Assembly: GCA_963601915.1 (NCBI GenBank)
Contig: CAVCGL010000005.1
Span: forward strand, 62,001 to 126,000
Reading direction: 5' to 3'
Length of the DNA stretch: 64,000 nucleotides
Source of the DNA: Butyricicoccus_A sp963601915
GTDB taxonomy: Bacteria > Bacillota > Clostridia > Oscillospirales > Butyricicoccaceae
Numbering within the stretch: the stretch's first letter is position 1; each line of letters starts with the position of its first letter. Shown here in pieces: positions 43,196-52,278 of this stretch. The notes beneath the pieces were generated by a model. The model ran no database searches. It had not been told where the DNA came from and saw nothing but the letters and a program-made list of their open reading frames with translations. The translations under genes and the position numbers were made by a program.

Positions 43196-45349
43196 TTAGT
43201 TTTGCTTGATGCCGCGCATCGAAAGACTGATGCGCTTTCTGTCCGTGTCCACAGAAAGCACAACGGTTTTTACGACATCGCCGACGCTGACAATGTCAGA
43301 CGGATGCTTGACAAACTGGTCGGACAGCTGGGAAATATGCACCAGACCATCTTCGTGCACGCCGATGTCCACAAATGCGCCGAAATCGCACACGTTGCGG
43401 ACGGTTCCGACAACTTCCATACCCGGTTTGAGCTGACCGAGCGTCATGACGTCTGCGGAACGTAGCAGCGGTGCAGGCAGTTCATCACGCGGATCGCGTC
43501 CCGGCTTTTGTAGCTCTGCCGCAATGTCGTTCAAGGTCGGCACACCGACACCGCAGCGTTCCGCCAACTCGGATTTTCCCGCTTTTTTGATGCGGTCGTT
43601 CAAATCAGATAATTGGTGATTGGCGACATCCTGCTCCGTGTAACCGCACAGAGACAACAGAGTCTTGGCTGCCGGATACGATTCCGGATGTACCGCAGTG
43701 CGGTCGAGGACTTCCTTGCTTTCTGCCACACGCAGGAAACCGGCACACTGTTCAAATGCTTTTGGGCCGAGTTTTGCAACCTTGAGCAGCTGTTTGCGTG
43801 ACGTAAAGGCACCATTTTCCTGCCGATATGCCTCGATATTCTTGGCAATTGCCGGAGAAATACCTGCAATATGCTCCAGCAGGGAAGGAGAGGCGGTGTT
43901 CAAATCGACACCGACTGCGTTCACACAGTCCTCGACAACGCCGTCCAAGGCCTGCGACAGTCGTGCCTGCGGCATGTCGTGCTGATACTGGCCGATACCG
44001 ATTGCCTTTGGATCAATTTTGACCAGCTCTGCGAGCGGATCCTCCAACCGGCGGGCGATAGAGACAGCAGAACGCAGATTGACGTCAAAGTCCGGAAATT
44101 CCTGTGCAGCAAGTTTAGAGGCAGAATAGACCGAAGCACCCGCCTCACTGACGACCATATATTGAATTGGCAGACCACTTTCACGGATGAATTCTGTCAA
44201 GAATTGTTCGGATTCACGGCTTGCGGTGCCATTGCCCAGTGCGATACAGGTGACATTGTTTTTTTCACACAACTGCTGCATGGTTTTCTTTGCTTCCGGA
44301 ATCGACTTTTTGGACATGGTCGGATAAATAACAGCGGTGTCCAGCACAGCGCCGGTCTCATCGACAACCGCTAGCTTGCAGCCCATGCGATAACCTGGGT
44401 CAAAACCAAGAACAACATGATGTTTGATTGGCGGCTGCATGAGCAGCGGACGCAAATTGAGCGCGAATGTAGCGATAGACTGCTCGTTTGCCGTATCCGT
44501 CAATTCCTTGCGGATTTCACGGCTGAGGGAAGGAAACAACAGACGTTTCCATGCGTCCTGTGCCATTTCTGTCAGCTGTGTTTCATAGGGGTGCGGTTTG
44601 CGAAATACCGAACGACAGATGAGCTGAAGAGCGGCTTCTTCATCACAGACAATATCAATTTTCAGCAGCTTTTCGCGCTCGCCGCGGTTGAGTGCGAGAA
44701 CCTGATGGCTCTGTACACGGCGGATTGGGCTGGAGAAATCTGCATATTTTTCATATACCGTTTTTTCTACGTCTTTGCCGGTGGAAGTCAACGTACCGGT
44801 ATTGCGAATCAACGCACGCAGATGACCGCGCAGAGAGGCATTGACAGAACAATCCTCTGCGAGAATATCCATGGCACCGGATAAGGCATCCTGCCATGTG
44901 TTTACCTCTTGCTCGGCTGACACAAATTCCTGTGCCAATGCTTCGACGGACTGTTTGGTGCCGACAATCAGACGAGTTGCCAGCGGTTCCAGTCCCTTGG
45001 CGCGTGCGGCAGAGGCGCGCGTTTTGCGCTTGGGGCGGAACGGCAGGTACAAATCCTCCACTGCCGTCAGGGTATCGGCACGTTCGATGGATGCTTTGAG
45101 CGTATCGGTCAGCTTGCCCTGCTCGGAGATGGCGTGAATGACATCCTCTTTGCGCTTTTCCAAGCCGCGCAGATAGGTCACGCGGTCGGACAACTGACGG
45201 ATAACCTGATCGTCCATCGAACCATGCATTTCCTTGCGATATCGCGCGATAAACGGAATGGTATTGCCCTCGTCGAGCAGAGAAATAACATTTTGTACGT
45301 GTTCTGGGCGCAGATGGAACTCCTGCGCCAATGTTTCTATCATATTCAT
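43196..45349 (-). CDS. tex: Tex family S1 RNA-binding protein
   Basis: A 717-aa Tex/YqgF-like accessory factor of transcription and RNA decay. Order: N-terminal helical Tex domain (ETLAQEFHLRPEHVQNVISL), the YqgF/RuvC-like domain (LGFDPGYRMGCKLAVVDETG), two helix-hairpin-helix segments (VGVDLNTASPSLLEHIAGIS), and a C-terminal S1 domain (GTVRNVCDFGAFVDIGVHED). Full length. Transcribed after the toxin-antitoxin pair but separated by a hairpin. Confidence 0.96.
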   Translation of the reverse strand: MNMIETLAQEFHLRPEHVQNVISLLDEGNTIPFIARYRKEMHGSMDDQVIRQLSDRVTYLRGLEKRKEDVIHAISEQGKLTDTLKASIERADTLTAVEDLYLPFRPKRKTRASAARAKGLEPLATRLIVGTKQSVEALAQEFVSAEQEVNTWQDALSGAMDILAEDCSVNASLRGHLRALIRNTGTLTSTGKDVEKTVYEKYADFSSPIRRVQSHQVLALNRGEREKLLKIDIVCDEEAALQLICRSVFRKPHPYETQLTEMAQDAWKRLLFPSLSREIRKELTDTANEQSIATFALNLRPLLMQPPIKHHVVLGFDPGYRMGCKLAVVDETGAVLDTAVIYPTMSKKSIPEAKKTMQQLCEKNNVTCIALGNGTASRESEQFLTEFIRESGLPIQYMVVSEAGASVYSASKLAAQEFPDFDVNLRSAVSIARRLEDPLAELVKIDPKAIGIGQYQHDMPQARLSQALDGVVEDCVNAVGVDLNTASPSLLEHIAGISPAIAKNIEAYRQENGAFTSRKQLLKVAKLGPKAFEQCAGFLRVAESKEVLDRTAVHPESYPAAKTLLSLCGYTEQDVANHQLSDLNDRIKKAGKSELAERCGVGVPTLNDIAAELQKPGRDPRDELPAPLLRSADVMTLGQLKPGMEVVGTVRNVCDFGAFVDIGVHEDGLVHISQLSDQFVKHPSDIVSVGDVVKTVVLSVDTDRKRISLSMRGIKQN

Positions 45350-45384
45350 AAAGAATCCTTTCGGGAGATTGTTTGATGATAAAT

Positions 45385-45414
45385 AAGACAGAGCCCATAA
45401 AAGAGCTCTGTCTT
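45385..45414 (-). terminator. Probable terminator after the toxin gene
   Basis: AAGACAGAGC pairs with GCTCTGTCTT. The minus-strand tail is TATTTATC, a weak T-tract, so some read-through to tex is likely. Confidence 0.55.
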
Positions 45415-45418
45415 GTGG

Positions 45419-45697
45419 TTACATTTTGAAAACATCCGAATGAGAGCCTGTATCTACTAATGTTAATGTTAGAATATTGTCTTCCAGAAGATAGACCAGA
45501 AGCCAATCTGGTTTAATATGACATTCTCGAAAGCCTTGAAAATTGCCGCCTAATGCATGGTCGCGGTATTTTGCGTCCAATGTTTTTCCTTTCCGTAGGA
45601 TGTCGACGACTTGGTCAAGAAGAGAAAGATCAACACCACGCTTTTTCATTCTTTTATAACTTCTCTTATATGCTGTAGTGAATTTAACCTGATACAT
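45419..45697 (-). CDS. YafQ family type II toxin (RelE fold mRNA interferase)
   Basis: A 92-aa toxin that cuts mRNA on the ribosome. Family signs: the N-terminal FTTAYKRSYKRMKKRG, the central LGGNFQGFRECHIKPDWLLVY with catalytic His and Asp, and the C-terminal TGSHSDVFKM whose His is the YafQ catalytic residue. It follows its antitoxin by three bases on the same strand. All active-site residues look intact. Confidence 0.92.
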   Translation of the reverse strand: MYQVKFTTAYKRSYKRMKKRGVDLSLLDQVVDILRKGKTLDAKYRDHALGGNFQGFRECHIKPDWLLVYLLEDNILTLTLVDTGSHSDVFKM

Positions 45698-45700
45698 AAA

Positions 45701-45973
45701 CTATTCTTCCAGAGCCTTTGTCAGTTCATCCATGCTGGTATAGCCCTGCACATTTGGATCACGAGAAATGCGTCTAGCTTCATCCATCGCAGCTAAAGTG
45801 CTGGCGTTATAATGGGGCATTTCGATGCTGAACGGAATGCCGCCGCGCAGGACGCACTGATGAAGAAACAAATTGACAGCACTTGACATATCCAATCCGA
45901 GATTGTTAAACAGTTCATTTGCCTGCTTTTTTACATCCGCATCAATGCGAATCTGAGTAGGAGTTGTAGCCAT
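45701..45973 (-). CDS. RelB/DinJ family antitoxin
   Basis: A 90-aa ribbon-helix-helix antitoxin with TPTQIRIDADVKKQANELFN (DNA-binding N-terminus) and LGLDMSSAVNLFLHQCVLRGGIPF (RHH helices). The C-terminal part (SRDPNVQGYTSMDELTKALEE) would wrap the toxin. The ATG at 45973 follows AAAGGTGG. It lies first in the operon, as is usual, and should repress the promoter at 45996-46024 with the toxin. Confidence 0.92.
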   Translation of the reverse strand: MATTPTQIRIDADVKKQANELFNNLGLDMSSAVNLFLHQCVLRGGIPFSIEMPHYNASTLAAMDEARRISRDPNVQGYTSMDELTKALEE

Positions 45974-45995
45974 ACTGTCACCACCTTTCACTTAT

Positions 45996-46024
45996 ATAAT
46001 AGCAGTTACGGTATACATTGTCAA
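45996..46024 (-). promoter_or_regulatory. Promoter of the toxin-antitoxin operon
   Basis: On the minus strand TTGACA (46024-46019) and TATTAT (46001-45996), 17 bases apart. Very strong, as expected for an autorepressed unit. Confidence 0.8.
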
Positions 46025-46041
46025 TCAAAAGTGGAATAAAA

Positions 46042-46101
46042 TTACGTTTCCGTCAGGGCTTGATACCGGCGCATCAGCTCCGGCGGCATAGTCAGCTCGC
46101 C
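46042..46101 (-). pseudogene. Possible gene remnant (about 20 codons)
   Basis: Between two stops on the minus strand the frame reads YGELTMPPELMRRYQALTET, which looks like a protein C-terminus cut off from its gene. It has no start or ribosome binding site. It may be a chance open frame. Confidence 0.2.
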
Positions 46102-46141
46102 ATACTATTTTTCCTCTTGGCAAGAGACGGCATAAAAATTC

Positions 46142-46182
46142 TTTCCTGCGTTCTTTCTCTGATGCAGGAAATATGCTATACT
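46142..46182 (+). promoter_or_regulatory. Promoter of punA with inverted repeat over the -35
   Basis: TTTCTC (46154-46159) and TATACT (46177-46182) are 17 bases apart. TTTCCTGC (46142-46149) and GCAGGAAA (46164-46171) form an inverted repeat flanking the -35, a possible operator. Confidence 0.4.
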
Positions 46183-46213
46183 AAACATATCAAAACCAGA
46201 AGGATGTGAGCAC

Positions 46214-47047
46214 ATGAATCCTGCTTATGAAAAACTGACAAAATGTTATGAGAGCCTGCGTGCGCTGACGGATTTTCAGCCGAAATTTGCCTTGGTGTTG
46301 GGCACGGGCTTGGGCGCATTTGCCGACCGCATTCGCGTGGTACAGACCGTTAGCTATCACGCGATTGAAGGGTTCCCGACCTCGACGGTAGAGGGACACA
46401 AGGGACAGTACGTTTTTGGCTATGTGGATGCCGTTCCGGTAGTGATTATGCAGGGGCGTGTGCATTATTATGAGGGCTATGAGATTTCCGATGTCGTGCT
46501 GCCGATTCGTTTGATGAAACTGATGGGGGCAGAGATTCTCATGGTGACCAATGCGTCCGGCGGTGTCAATGCCTCGTTCCATGCGGGAGATTTAATGCTG
46601 ATTTGCGACCAGATTTCTTCGTTTATTCCGTCCCCGCTGCGCGGCGCGAATATAGAGGAACTAGGCGTTCGTTTTCCGGATATGACGGAAGCCTATGACA
46701 AAACGCTGTGCGAAATCATTCGCAGCACGGCAAAGAGAGAAGATATTCCGCTGCAAGAGGGCGTTTATGTTCAGCTGCCGGGACCGCAGTTTGAGTCTCC
46801 GGCGGAAATTCGGATGGTTCGCGCGCTGGGCGGCGATGCTGTTGGCATGAGTACAGCGTGTGAAGTGATTGCGGCGCGGCATATGGGAATGCGCGTATGT
46901 GGCATTTCCTGCGTGTCCAATATGGCAGCCGGTATGACCGGCGGACCGCTGCTGCATGAAGAAGTGCAGCAAAACGCAGATCTTGTGGCACCTCGATTTG
47001 AAAAATTGGTGTATCAGTCCATTGTGGCCATTGCAAAGAGCATATAA
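46214..47047 (+). CDS. punA: Purine nucleoside phosphorylase (trimeric type)
   Basis: Splits inosine/guanosine with phosphate to the free base and ribose 1-phosphate for salvage. The 277-aa PNP has ALVLGTGLGAFADRI (phosphate loop), VEGHKGQYVFG, the MQGRVHYYEGY motif, and base-binding VTNASGGVN; Glu in LPGPQFESPAEIR. AGAAGGATG precedes the ATG. A single-gene unit. Confidence 0.94.
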   Translation: MNPAYEKLTKCYESLRALTDFQPKFALVLGTGLGAFADRIRVVQTVSYHAIEGFPTSTVEGHKGQYVFGYVDAVPVVIMQGRVHYYEGYEISDVVLPIRLMKLMGAEILMVTNASGGVNASFHAGDLMLICDQISSFIPSPLRGANIEELGVRFPDMTEAYDKTLCEIIRSTAKREDIPLQEGVYVQLPGPQFESPAEIRMVRALGGDAVGMSTACEVIAARHMGMRVCGISCVSNMAAGMTGGPLLHEEVQQNADLVAPRFEKLVYQSIVAIAKSI

Positions 47048-47152
47048 AAAAGAGAGGCGCATCTGTCAGGGAGGACAGATGCGCCTTTGCGCAGGAGGGG
47101 GTGAACCTGCGCAAGAAAGGAGGGCATAGAACAAAAATGTTCTGAAACAGAC

Positions 47153-47500
47153 TTAATTTTGCGGATTTGCACGCTTGAGTTTGGAGAGCGCGATAGCGGC
47201 AGTGCGTAATTCCGCTCCAACAGTTTCTGCCTGCGCGGGCGGAATATTTTCCGTCAATTGTGCGCGGTATTTTCTCGTGAGAGAGTCCAAGGCAAAGACC
47301 ATATGGATGATCTCGTCTCGATAAAAGCTATCATAGGTATGGGATGCAATTTTTTGCTTGGCAGAAGCAAGCGTTGTTTGCTTGGCGAGATCTTGTTTCG
47401 ATGAAGTCCGGCGCTCTCTCAAATCATTTTCTATATCAGAAAGGCATTTGAGGAGCAGATCAGATTCAGCCGGAGAAAGCGGAGTCTTAAGCTGTAACAT
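47153..47500 (-). CDS. Unknown small helical protein
   Basis: A 115-aa soluble, mainly helical protein rich in Lys, Glu and Leu, not recognised. Start ATG 47500 is chosen because GAGGTG lies 7 bases upstream; the GTG at 47509 is part of that site. It has a clear promoter (47652-47680) and a 145-nt AU-rich leader. The sequence between 47510 and 47645 contains no gene. Confidence 0.6.
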   Translation of the reverse strand: MLQLKTPLSPAESDLLLKCLSDIENDLRERRTSSKQDLAKQTTLASAKQKIASHTYDSFYRDEIIHMVFALDSLTRKYRAQLTENIPPAQAETVGAELRTAAIALSKLKRANPQN

Positions 47501-47651
47501 GGAAAGCACCTCATTTCAGATAAATAATATATAAATAAAAATCTAAATAGTAAAAATCTGCTCGTTAAAAGACGCACAACACAACTTCCATCATATGCGC
47601 GGCAGAAATAACGGATGTATAAGATACTTTAAAAGTTTTTTTCTTGTCTTG

Positions 47652-47680
47652 ATTATAGCATAAATTAAACAGAGGTTCAA
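47652..47680 (-). promoter_or_regulatory. Promoter of the unknown gene at 47153-47500
   Basis: On the minus strand TTGAAC (47680-47675) and TATAAT (47657-47652), 17-base spacer. Confidence 0.65.
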
Positions 47681-47783
47681 TAACGTAACAATTGACCAAC
47701 CCTACAAAGTTACTTTTGCACATTTGTGCAGAATGACAAAAATTGTGTCAAATTTTCGGATAGAGGAAGAAAAGAGGAACGGT

Positions 47784-48368
47784 ATGAAGGAAATACGGAC
47801 GGTTTTTCTCGGAGACAGTATCACAGAAGGATACGGCGTTTCCCGCGGTGAGGGCTGGGTAGAACGCCTGCACGGCGGAGAGAACATCAATCACGGCATC
47901 AGCGGCGACACGACAACGGGAATGCTGCGTCGGTTTTCTGCTCATGTCCTGCAGGAACAGCCGGATCGCGTGGTGATTATGGGCGGTGTCAATGATTTGA
48001 GTGAAGGAGGAAGCCTTCAAACAGTAATACACAATTTGGATACAATGTATACCCGCGCGGAGATGCATGGCATAGAGGTGGTTCCGGCAGTGTGCGTCAT
48101 GCCGGATTATTCTATGCTGCTGGAAAATGACTGGGCACCGTATTATCCGGGCGTTCAAATGCTGCCGCAGAATTTAGAGCAGCTTGCGGATTGGATTCGC
48201 CGCTGTGCACAGGAAAATGGCTGGCTCTGCTTAGATTTTGCCCGTGAATTTCCAAAATATACAGTGGATGGGTATCCTCGCTATTTTTCAGACGGCATCC
48301 ATCCCAATGAGCGCGGACATGCAATTCTTGCGCGAATTGCACAGCGACAGCTGTTTCCGCACAGCTAA
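47784..48368 (+). CDS. SGNH/GDSL-family hydrolase
   Basis: A 194-aa esterase/acylhydrolase of the SGNH type. Block I is FLGDSITEGYG with the nucleophile Ser, block II Gly in HGISGDTT, block III Asn in GGVNDLSEGG, and block V Asp/His in SDGIHPNERGH. No signal peptide, so it acts inside the cell. The ATG at 47784 follows AGAGGAAC; the frame is open to 47724 without a site. Substrate unknown. Confidence 0.9.
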   Translation: MKEIRTVFLGDSITEGYGVSRGEGWVERLHGGENINHGISGDTTTGMLRRFSAHVLQEQPDRVVIMGGVNDLSEGGSLQTVIHNLDTMYTRAEMHGIEVVPAVCVMPDYSMLLENDWAPYYPGVQMLPQNLEQLADWIRRCAQENGWLCLDFAREFPKYTVDGYPRYFSDGIHPNERGHAILARIAQRQLFPHS

Positions 48369-48478
48369 CACAGATTTTACGAAACGAATACAAAACTTTA
48401 CATTGTTCGGGGAGAAAAATTTACGCAGGCTTGGTATGATACAGACAAAGAAAAAGAGAGACAAAGGAGGAAACAAGT

Positions 48479-48694
48479 ATGCGTAACCCGATGGAAACCT
48501 ATGTTTCATATGATGAAGACGGCAGCATGAAGTTGTCTATTCCGACTACTTTGTTCGGCGGCTATGACAGAGCACAGACCTGTGAGATGATAGAAAAAGT
48601 ATCTGATTATTATAAGCAGCGCATTATGAAGCTGATGGATGATTTAGCAGAGCAACAGGAAGAAAATGATCGCTTACGTGCCAAGGCAGGATAA
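48479..48694 (+). CDS. Unknown 71-aa protein with C-terminal coiled coil
   Basis: Not recognised. Residues 1-30 contain DEDGSMKLSIPTTLFGGYD; the second half (about 34-68) is a Lys/Glu/Leu helix likely to form a coiled coil (DDLAEQQEENDRLRAKAG). AAAGGAGGAAACAAG gives a strong ribosome binding site. It is followed by its own terminator. Possibly a small cytoplasmic assembly or phage-like protein, but nothing decides it. Confidence 0.65.
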   Translation: MRNPMETYVSYDEDGSMKLSIPTTLFGGYDRAQTCEMIEKVSDYYKQRIMKLMDDLAEQQEENDRLRAKAG

Positions 48695-48737
48695 TCCATT
48701 GTATTATCCGCCTACACAAAATCAATACAATACACAA

Positions 48738-48770
48738 AGAAAAGTTCCAGAAATGGGACTTTTCTTTTTT
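48738..48770 (+). terminator. Terminator after the 71-aa gene
   Basis: AAAAGTTCC pairs with GGGACTTTT (one G-U) and is followed by CTTTTTT. Confidence 0.7.
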
Positions 48771-48807
48771 ATTTGGGCATACTGGGTATCAGAGAGGGGG
48801 AGATACC

Positions 48808-49905
48808 ATGGAGAAAAAACAGCGCAGTGCGTGGTGGCTGACCGCAATTCTTGTCGGTTTGCTTTTTCTGCTGTGCAGTGGTATGATTTTGCGAGGGATT
48901 TCCGGTATTGCACAGCTGTTTCGCACGTTTTTGCTGGGGATTGTCATCACCTTTGTGCTCAATCAGCCCAGTGAACTGATTCAGACCTTCCTGATTCAAA
49001 AGGCCAAATGGCGGGAGAAGCCCGCCAAAGCTGTCGGCATTTTGGGCGCGTATCTGTTCGTTATCGCGCTGCTTGCGGCGGTAATCGGCATTGTCATTCC
49101 GCAGCTGATTGACAGTGTGCGCACGTTTGCGATGCATATGGATGAATATCTGACCAATTTACAGCAAGAGCTGGATCGCATCACGATACCGCTTCGCTTA
49201 CAGCGGATTGATTTGAGCAATCTCATGGAACTGGCACATGCAGGGCTGGGGAAATTTGATGCCGCGGTGGTGCCGCGTATTTTATCCGTCACCGGAACCA
49301 TGCTGCGGGCGCTGGGAACGTTTGCCATCGGCATTGCTTTTTCCGCGTATTTGCTGGCGGGAAAACATCGTATTTTATCGCAGGTGAGACGAATCCTGCG
49401 GGCCTATCTGCCGGAGCAGACTTATGAGCAGGTACACAATGTTTTGCATGTCATTGTCGATTGTTTTCGCAATTATTTGATCGGTCAGACGACAGAAGCG
49501 GCGATTCTAGGAGGCTTGTGCTTTGTTGGTATGCTGCTTCTCCGACTGGAATATGCCGGCGTTGTCAGTGTCGTGGTGGGCATCACTGCAATGATTCCCA
49601 TTTTAGGCGCATATATTGGCGGCATGGTTGCCGTAATTTTGCTGTTTATGATTTCGCCGTGGAAGGCGATATTGTTTTTGGTGTTCTTTGTCATTTTGCA
49701 GCAGATTGAAAATAATGTCATTTATCCGCGGGTCGTTGGTGGTCGCTTGGGTCTGCCGGGCATTTGGGTGCTGCTGGCCATTACGGTCGGCGGACAAATT
49801 GGCGGCGTGGTCGGCATGCTGTTCGGTGTGCCGATTACCACGGTACTGTACACCCTGCTTCGCAACAGCGTGCGCAGCAGAGAAGAGAAAAAAAGTTCCC
49901 GCTGA
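48808..49905 (+). CDS. AI-2E family transporter (PerM/YdbI-like)
   Basis: A 365-aa membrane protein of the AI-2E family, with about eight helices: two near the N-terminus, a soluble amphipathic region (about 100-150), then six to the C-terminus. The family signature is around NNVIYPRVVGGRLGLPGIWV near residue 310. Members include PerM-type proteins, Na+(Li+)/H+ antiporters and the TqsA AI-2 exporter; function here unknown. AGGGGGAG precedes the ATG. The stop is inside the terminator stem. Confidence 0.88.
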   Translation: MEKKQRSAWWLTAILVGLLFLLCSGMILRGISGIAQLFRTFLLGIVITFVLNQPSELIQTFLIQKAKWREKPAKAVGILGAYLFVIALLAAVIGIVIPQLIDSVRTFAMHMDEYLTNLQQELDRITIPLRLQRIDLSNLMELAHAGLGKFDAAVVPRILSVTGTMLRALGTFAIGIAFSAYLLAGKHRILSQVRRILRAYLPEQTYEQVHNVLHVIVDCFRNYLIGQTTEAAILGGLCFVGMLLLRLEYAGVVSVVVGITAMIPILGAYIGGMVAVILLFMISPWKAILFLVFFVILQQIENNVIYPRVVGGRLGLPGIWVLLAITVGGQIGGVVGMLFGVPITTVLYTLLRNSVRSREEKKSSR

Positions 49906-49918
49906 GGGAACTTTTTTC
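49888..49918 (+). terminator. Intrinsic terminator overlapping the AI-2E gene stop
   Basis: AAAGTTCCC pairs with GGGAACTTT with the TGA in the loop, then TTTCTT. Confidence 0.85.
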
Positions 49919-49978
49919 TTGATGTCAAATTTCCGAACCGCCTGCTTAACATTTATTCAGTATAAAACGCTTCACAAC

Positions 49979-50004
49979 AAAAGGCTCCCGAAAGGGAGCC
50001 TTTT
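49979..50004 (-). terminator. Intrinsic terminator after the DUF4179 gene
   Basis: AAAAGGCTCCC and GGGAGCCTTTT around GAAA. A perfect 11-bp stem ending the sigma-factor operon on the minus strand. Confidence 0.85.
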
Positions 50005-50020
50005 GGCATATAACAGCGTA

Positions 50021-51043
50021 TCATTCGTCACGGGAAAGGGTATAGGTGGTTTTGCCAACGGTAACATGTTCCATGTCATCCAGCGGAAGGATAGTGTCAG
50101 AACGGAAAACACTGATGAAGCGGGTAGTTTTCTTCTGATATGCTGTGGTGCCGCCAACATATTGCATAGAAACCGTTGTTCCATCGGTTTTGGTTATGGT
50201 CATGTCAAATGCATAGCTATCATTGCTCACTTCCGGTACTGTCCATACAAAATAAGCACCGAGTGGAGAGAGATATGCTTTGTTGAGCGTTGCTTTGTGT
50301 CTGTTTAACAGGTCAAAGGTTTTATCTCCTTTGAGTTTGCAGGAAAGATCAGAGTAATCGGTCTTGGTAGTTAGCTCCCAATTGCCCTTGGCAAGAAGAT
50401 GCGTCTGTGTTTCACCGGTTTCATCTGGCCAGCGAAGAAGCATATCATGAACATACAGCGTAAACTCTTTTTTGATTACAGGCTGTTCAGAAGATAAACG
50501 GAGCAAAAATTTGATCTGCCGCTTTTCTTTGGATACCTGCACAATCGTTGCATGCCAAAACTTTGGGGTCTCGTCTTGGAACAGCAGTTCCGTATTGCTG
50601 GTGTCCCAGGCGTCGGCGGGAAGATTGTCCGGCAACGCAATAGATGTCTCTTTATCCCAAGACAGCGTATACAAAATACACGCATTGTATCTGTCTCCGA
50701 TAATGCCGTTTGCCGTGAGTGTCACGCCGTTTTGTGTGACCGATTCATCCAATGCAGTGCCCATGATGCCCATAATTTCCGTTTGTTTTTTGTTGGAGCC
50801 GAAGTAAGGAGAAAACAGCTCGGAAACAGGTCGAAGAGCACCGACTGCCCCTGCCGTGATGATGAGCAGCAGGACAGCGGCGGCAATAGAAACTGCCATA
50901 CGATATTTCGGATGCCGCTTTCGTGTGTGCTTGCCTTCCAGCTCTGCTCTGTGCAGAGAAGCAGAGGCGAGCTGTCGCTTTTGACTGGCAGAGTACTGGA
51001 GCTGGTGTAATTCCTGCTTATATTCATTGAATTCGTTGCGCAT
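50021..51043 (-). CDS. DUF4179 membrane protein, probable anti-sigma factor
   Basis: A 340-aa bitopic protein. Residues 1-48 are charged and cytoplasmic; one helix follows (about 49-70, MAVSIAAAVLLLIITAGAVG); the rest is extracellular and beta-rich with the DUF4179 pattern (EIMGIMGTALDESVTQNGVTL, split here at about 90-115). Such proteins are encoded after ECF sigma factors and hold them inactive. It overlaps the sigma gene by 20 bases. The stress that releases the sigma factor is unknown. Confidence 0.85.
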   Translation of the reverse strand: MRNEFNEYKQELHQLQYSASQKRQLASASLHRAELEGKHTRKRHPKYRMAVSIAAAVLLLIITAGAVGALRPVSELFSPYFGSNKKQTEIMGIMGTALDESVTQNGVTLTANGIIGDRYNACILYTLSWDKETSIALPDNLPADAWDTSNTELLFQDETPKFWHATIVQVSKEKRQIKFLLRLSSEQPVIKKEFTLYVHDMLLRWPDETGETQTHLLAKGNWELTTKTDYSDLSCKLKGDKTFDLLNRHKATLNKAYLSPLGAYFVWTVPEVSNDSYAFDMTITKTDGTTVSMQYVGGTTAYQKKTTRFISVFRSDTILPLDDMEHVTVGKTTYTLSRDE

Positions 51044-51515
51044 AGTCGTCCCCTCCTAACTGCTTTTTTAACAGCGTTCGTCCGCGAGATAATCGAGTGT
51101 GCACGGCGGCTGTAGAAATACCGAGCAACTGTCCGACTTCCTGCGCAGAATATTCTTCGTAGTAATATAGGTAAATGACGGTTCGATAGCGAACCGGTAA
51201 CTTTTGAACGAAATACAATAGGGAATGTTCATTCGGCTCCGGTGCGGGAATATCTGCGACAACATCAAGACCGCAGGTCTTTTTTCGCCACGGGCTTTTT
51301 AATATGTCTTTGCAGGCGTTGATTGTCATACGAATAATATAGGCTTTTTCATGTGCGGGACTGTCAAATGATATGGGATGCGTCAGCAAACGGACAAAAA
51401 CAGTCTGACAGATGTCTTGTGCATCATGTGTGTTTTTCAAGTAGGTATAACTGAGGCGAAGAATGAGGTCTGCGTATGTGTCCGCTAGATATTGCGCTTG
51501 ATTGTAATCCATCAT
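51024..51515 (-). CDS. ECF-type RNA polymerase sigma factor
   Basis: A 163-aa sigma-70 family factor with region 2 (LILRLSYTYLKNTHDAQDIC, DVFVRL-like QTVFVRLLT) and region 4 (LPVRYRTVIYLYYYEEYSAQ then EVGQLLGISTAAVHTRLSRG). The ATG at 51515 follows AAGGAG at 8 bases. It forms an operon with the DUF4179 protein, its likely anti-sigma factor. It should recognise its own promoter, not identified here. Confidence 0.92.
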   Translation of the reverse strand: MMDYNQAQYLADTYADLILRLSYTYLKNTHDAQDICQTVFVRLLTHPISFDSPAHEKAYIIRMTINACKDILKSPWRKKTCGLDVVADIPAPEPNEHSLLYFVQKLPVRYRTVIYLYYYEEYSAQEVGQLLGISTAAVHTRLSRGRTLLKKQLGGDDYAQRIQ

Positions 51516-51606
51516 ATGATACACTCCTTTCCATGCGGGTATTGAGCGCTCTTATCTAGTATACGACACAGAGGGAGAAATCCTGTCAAAAGAGTTGGGA
51601 TTTTGC

Positions 51607-51637
51607 AAAAAAAATTTCCCCGCCGAAGCAGGGAAAT
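51607..51637 (-). terminator. Intrinsic terminator after the rubredoxin gene
   Basis: ATTTCCC pairs with GGGAAAT; eight T follow on the minus strand. Confidence 0.75.
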
Positions 51638-51651
51638 AGAAGTTGTTGTAT

Positions 51652-52278
51652 TTACAATTTTTCAAACTTACTTGCAGGCTGCTTACATACCGGACAGCGG
51701 AAGTCGTCGGGCAGGGTATCCGATTTGTGGACATAGCCGCAGACCGAGCAACGATAGCCGTAGTGTTCATCCAGTGTGCGATAAATCGGCGCGTTGGGCG
51801 GAACCTCTTTGCCTGCGTTTTTGAATGCATCGACGGTGAGCGCGCCGCCGTCCTGAAGGACTTCGGCTTCCGTCACTTCTGCGATGAACAGCACAGCGGA
51901 ATCCAGATCAACCTGCTGCAACACGCGGAAGCTGAGACGAGCACACATGCCGTCTGTGATATACGGACATCCGGCCTCATCGGTTTTGGTGTCATAGGCA
52001 GCAAATTTGTCGGTGATGCGTCCGGATTTATAGCCGAACAGATTGATGATGTCATGCGGGCAATCTGCTGCTGCAATTGTTGCACAAAAGGCACCGGTCT
52101 GCTCGACAGCAGATTCGGTCAGATTATATTTGTTGAGCGTGACGGCAAATTTTGCCGGAGAGGACGAGGTGAGCTGCTGGAGTGAGTTTACCACGCAGCC
52201 GCGGTATTTGCCGTCCTGCAAGCTGCCGACGATGGAAATCGAGTACGAGATGCTGTTGTATGCTTTGCGGTCGATCAT
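51652..52278 (-). CDS. Flavin reductase-rubredoxin fusion (high-molecular-weight rubredoxin)
   Basis: A 208-aa protein: flavin reductase-like FMN-binding domain (about 1-155) plus a C-terminal rubredoxin with YRCSVCGYVHKSD and FRCPVCKQPASKF, giving the four Cys for one iron. In acetogens and clostridia such Hrb proteins pass electrons from NAD(P)H to flavodiiron proteins or rubrerythrin to remove O2, NO or peroxide. AAAAGGAGGG precedes the ATG. No partner oxidase gene is adjacent. Confidence 0.92.
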   Translation of the reverse strand: MIDRKAYNSISYSISIVGSLQDGKYRGCVVNSLQQLTSSSPAKFAVTLNKYNLTESAVEQTGAFCATIAAADCPHDIINLFGYKSGRITDKFAAYDTKTDEAGCPYITDGMCARLSFRVLQQVDLDSAVLFIAEVTEAEVLQDGGALTVDAFKNAGKEVPPNAPIYRTLDEHYGYRCSVCGYVHKSDTLPDDFRCPVCKQPASKFEKL

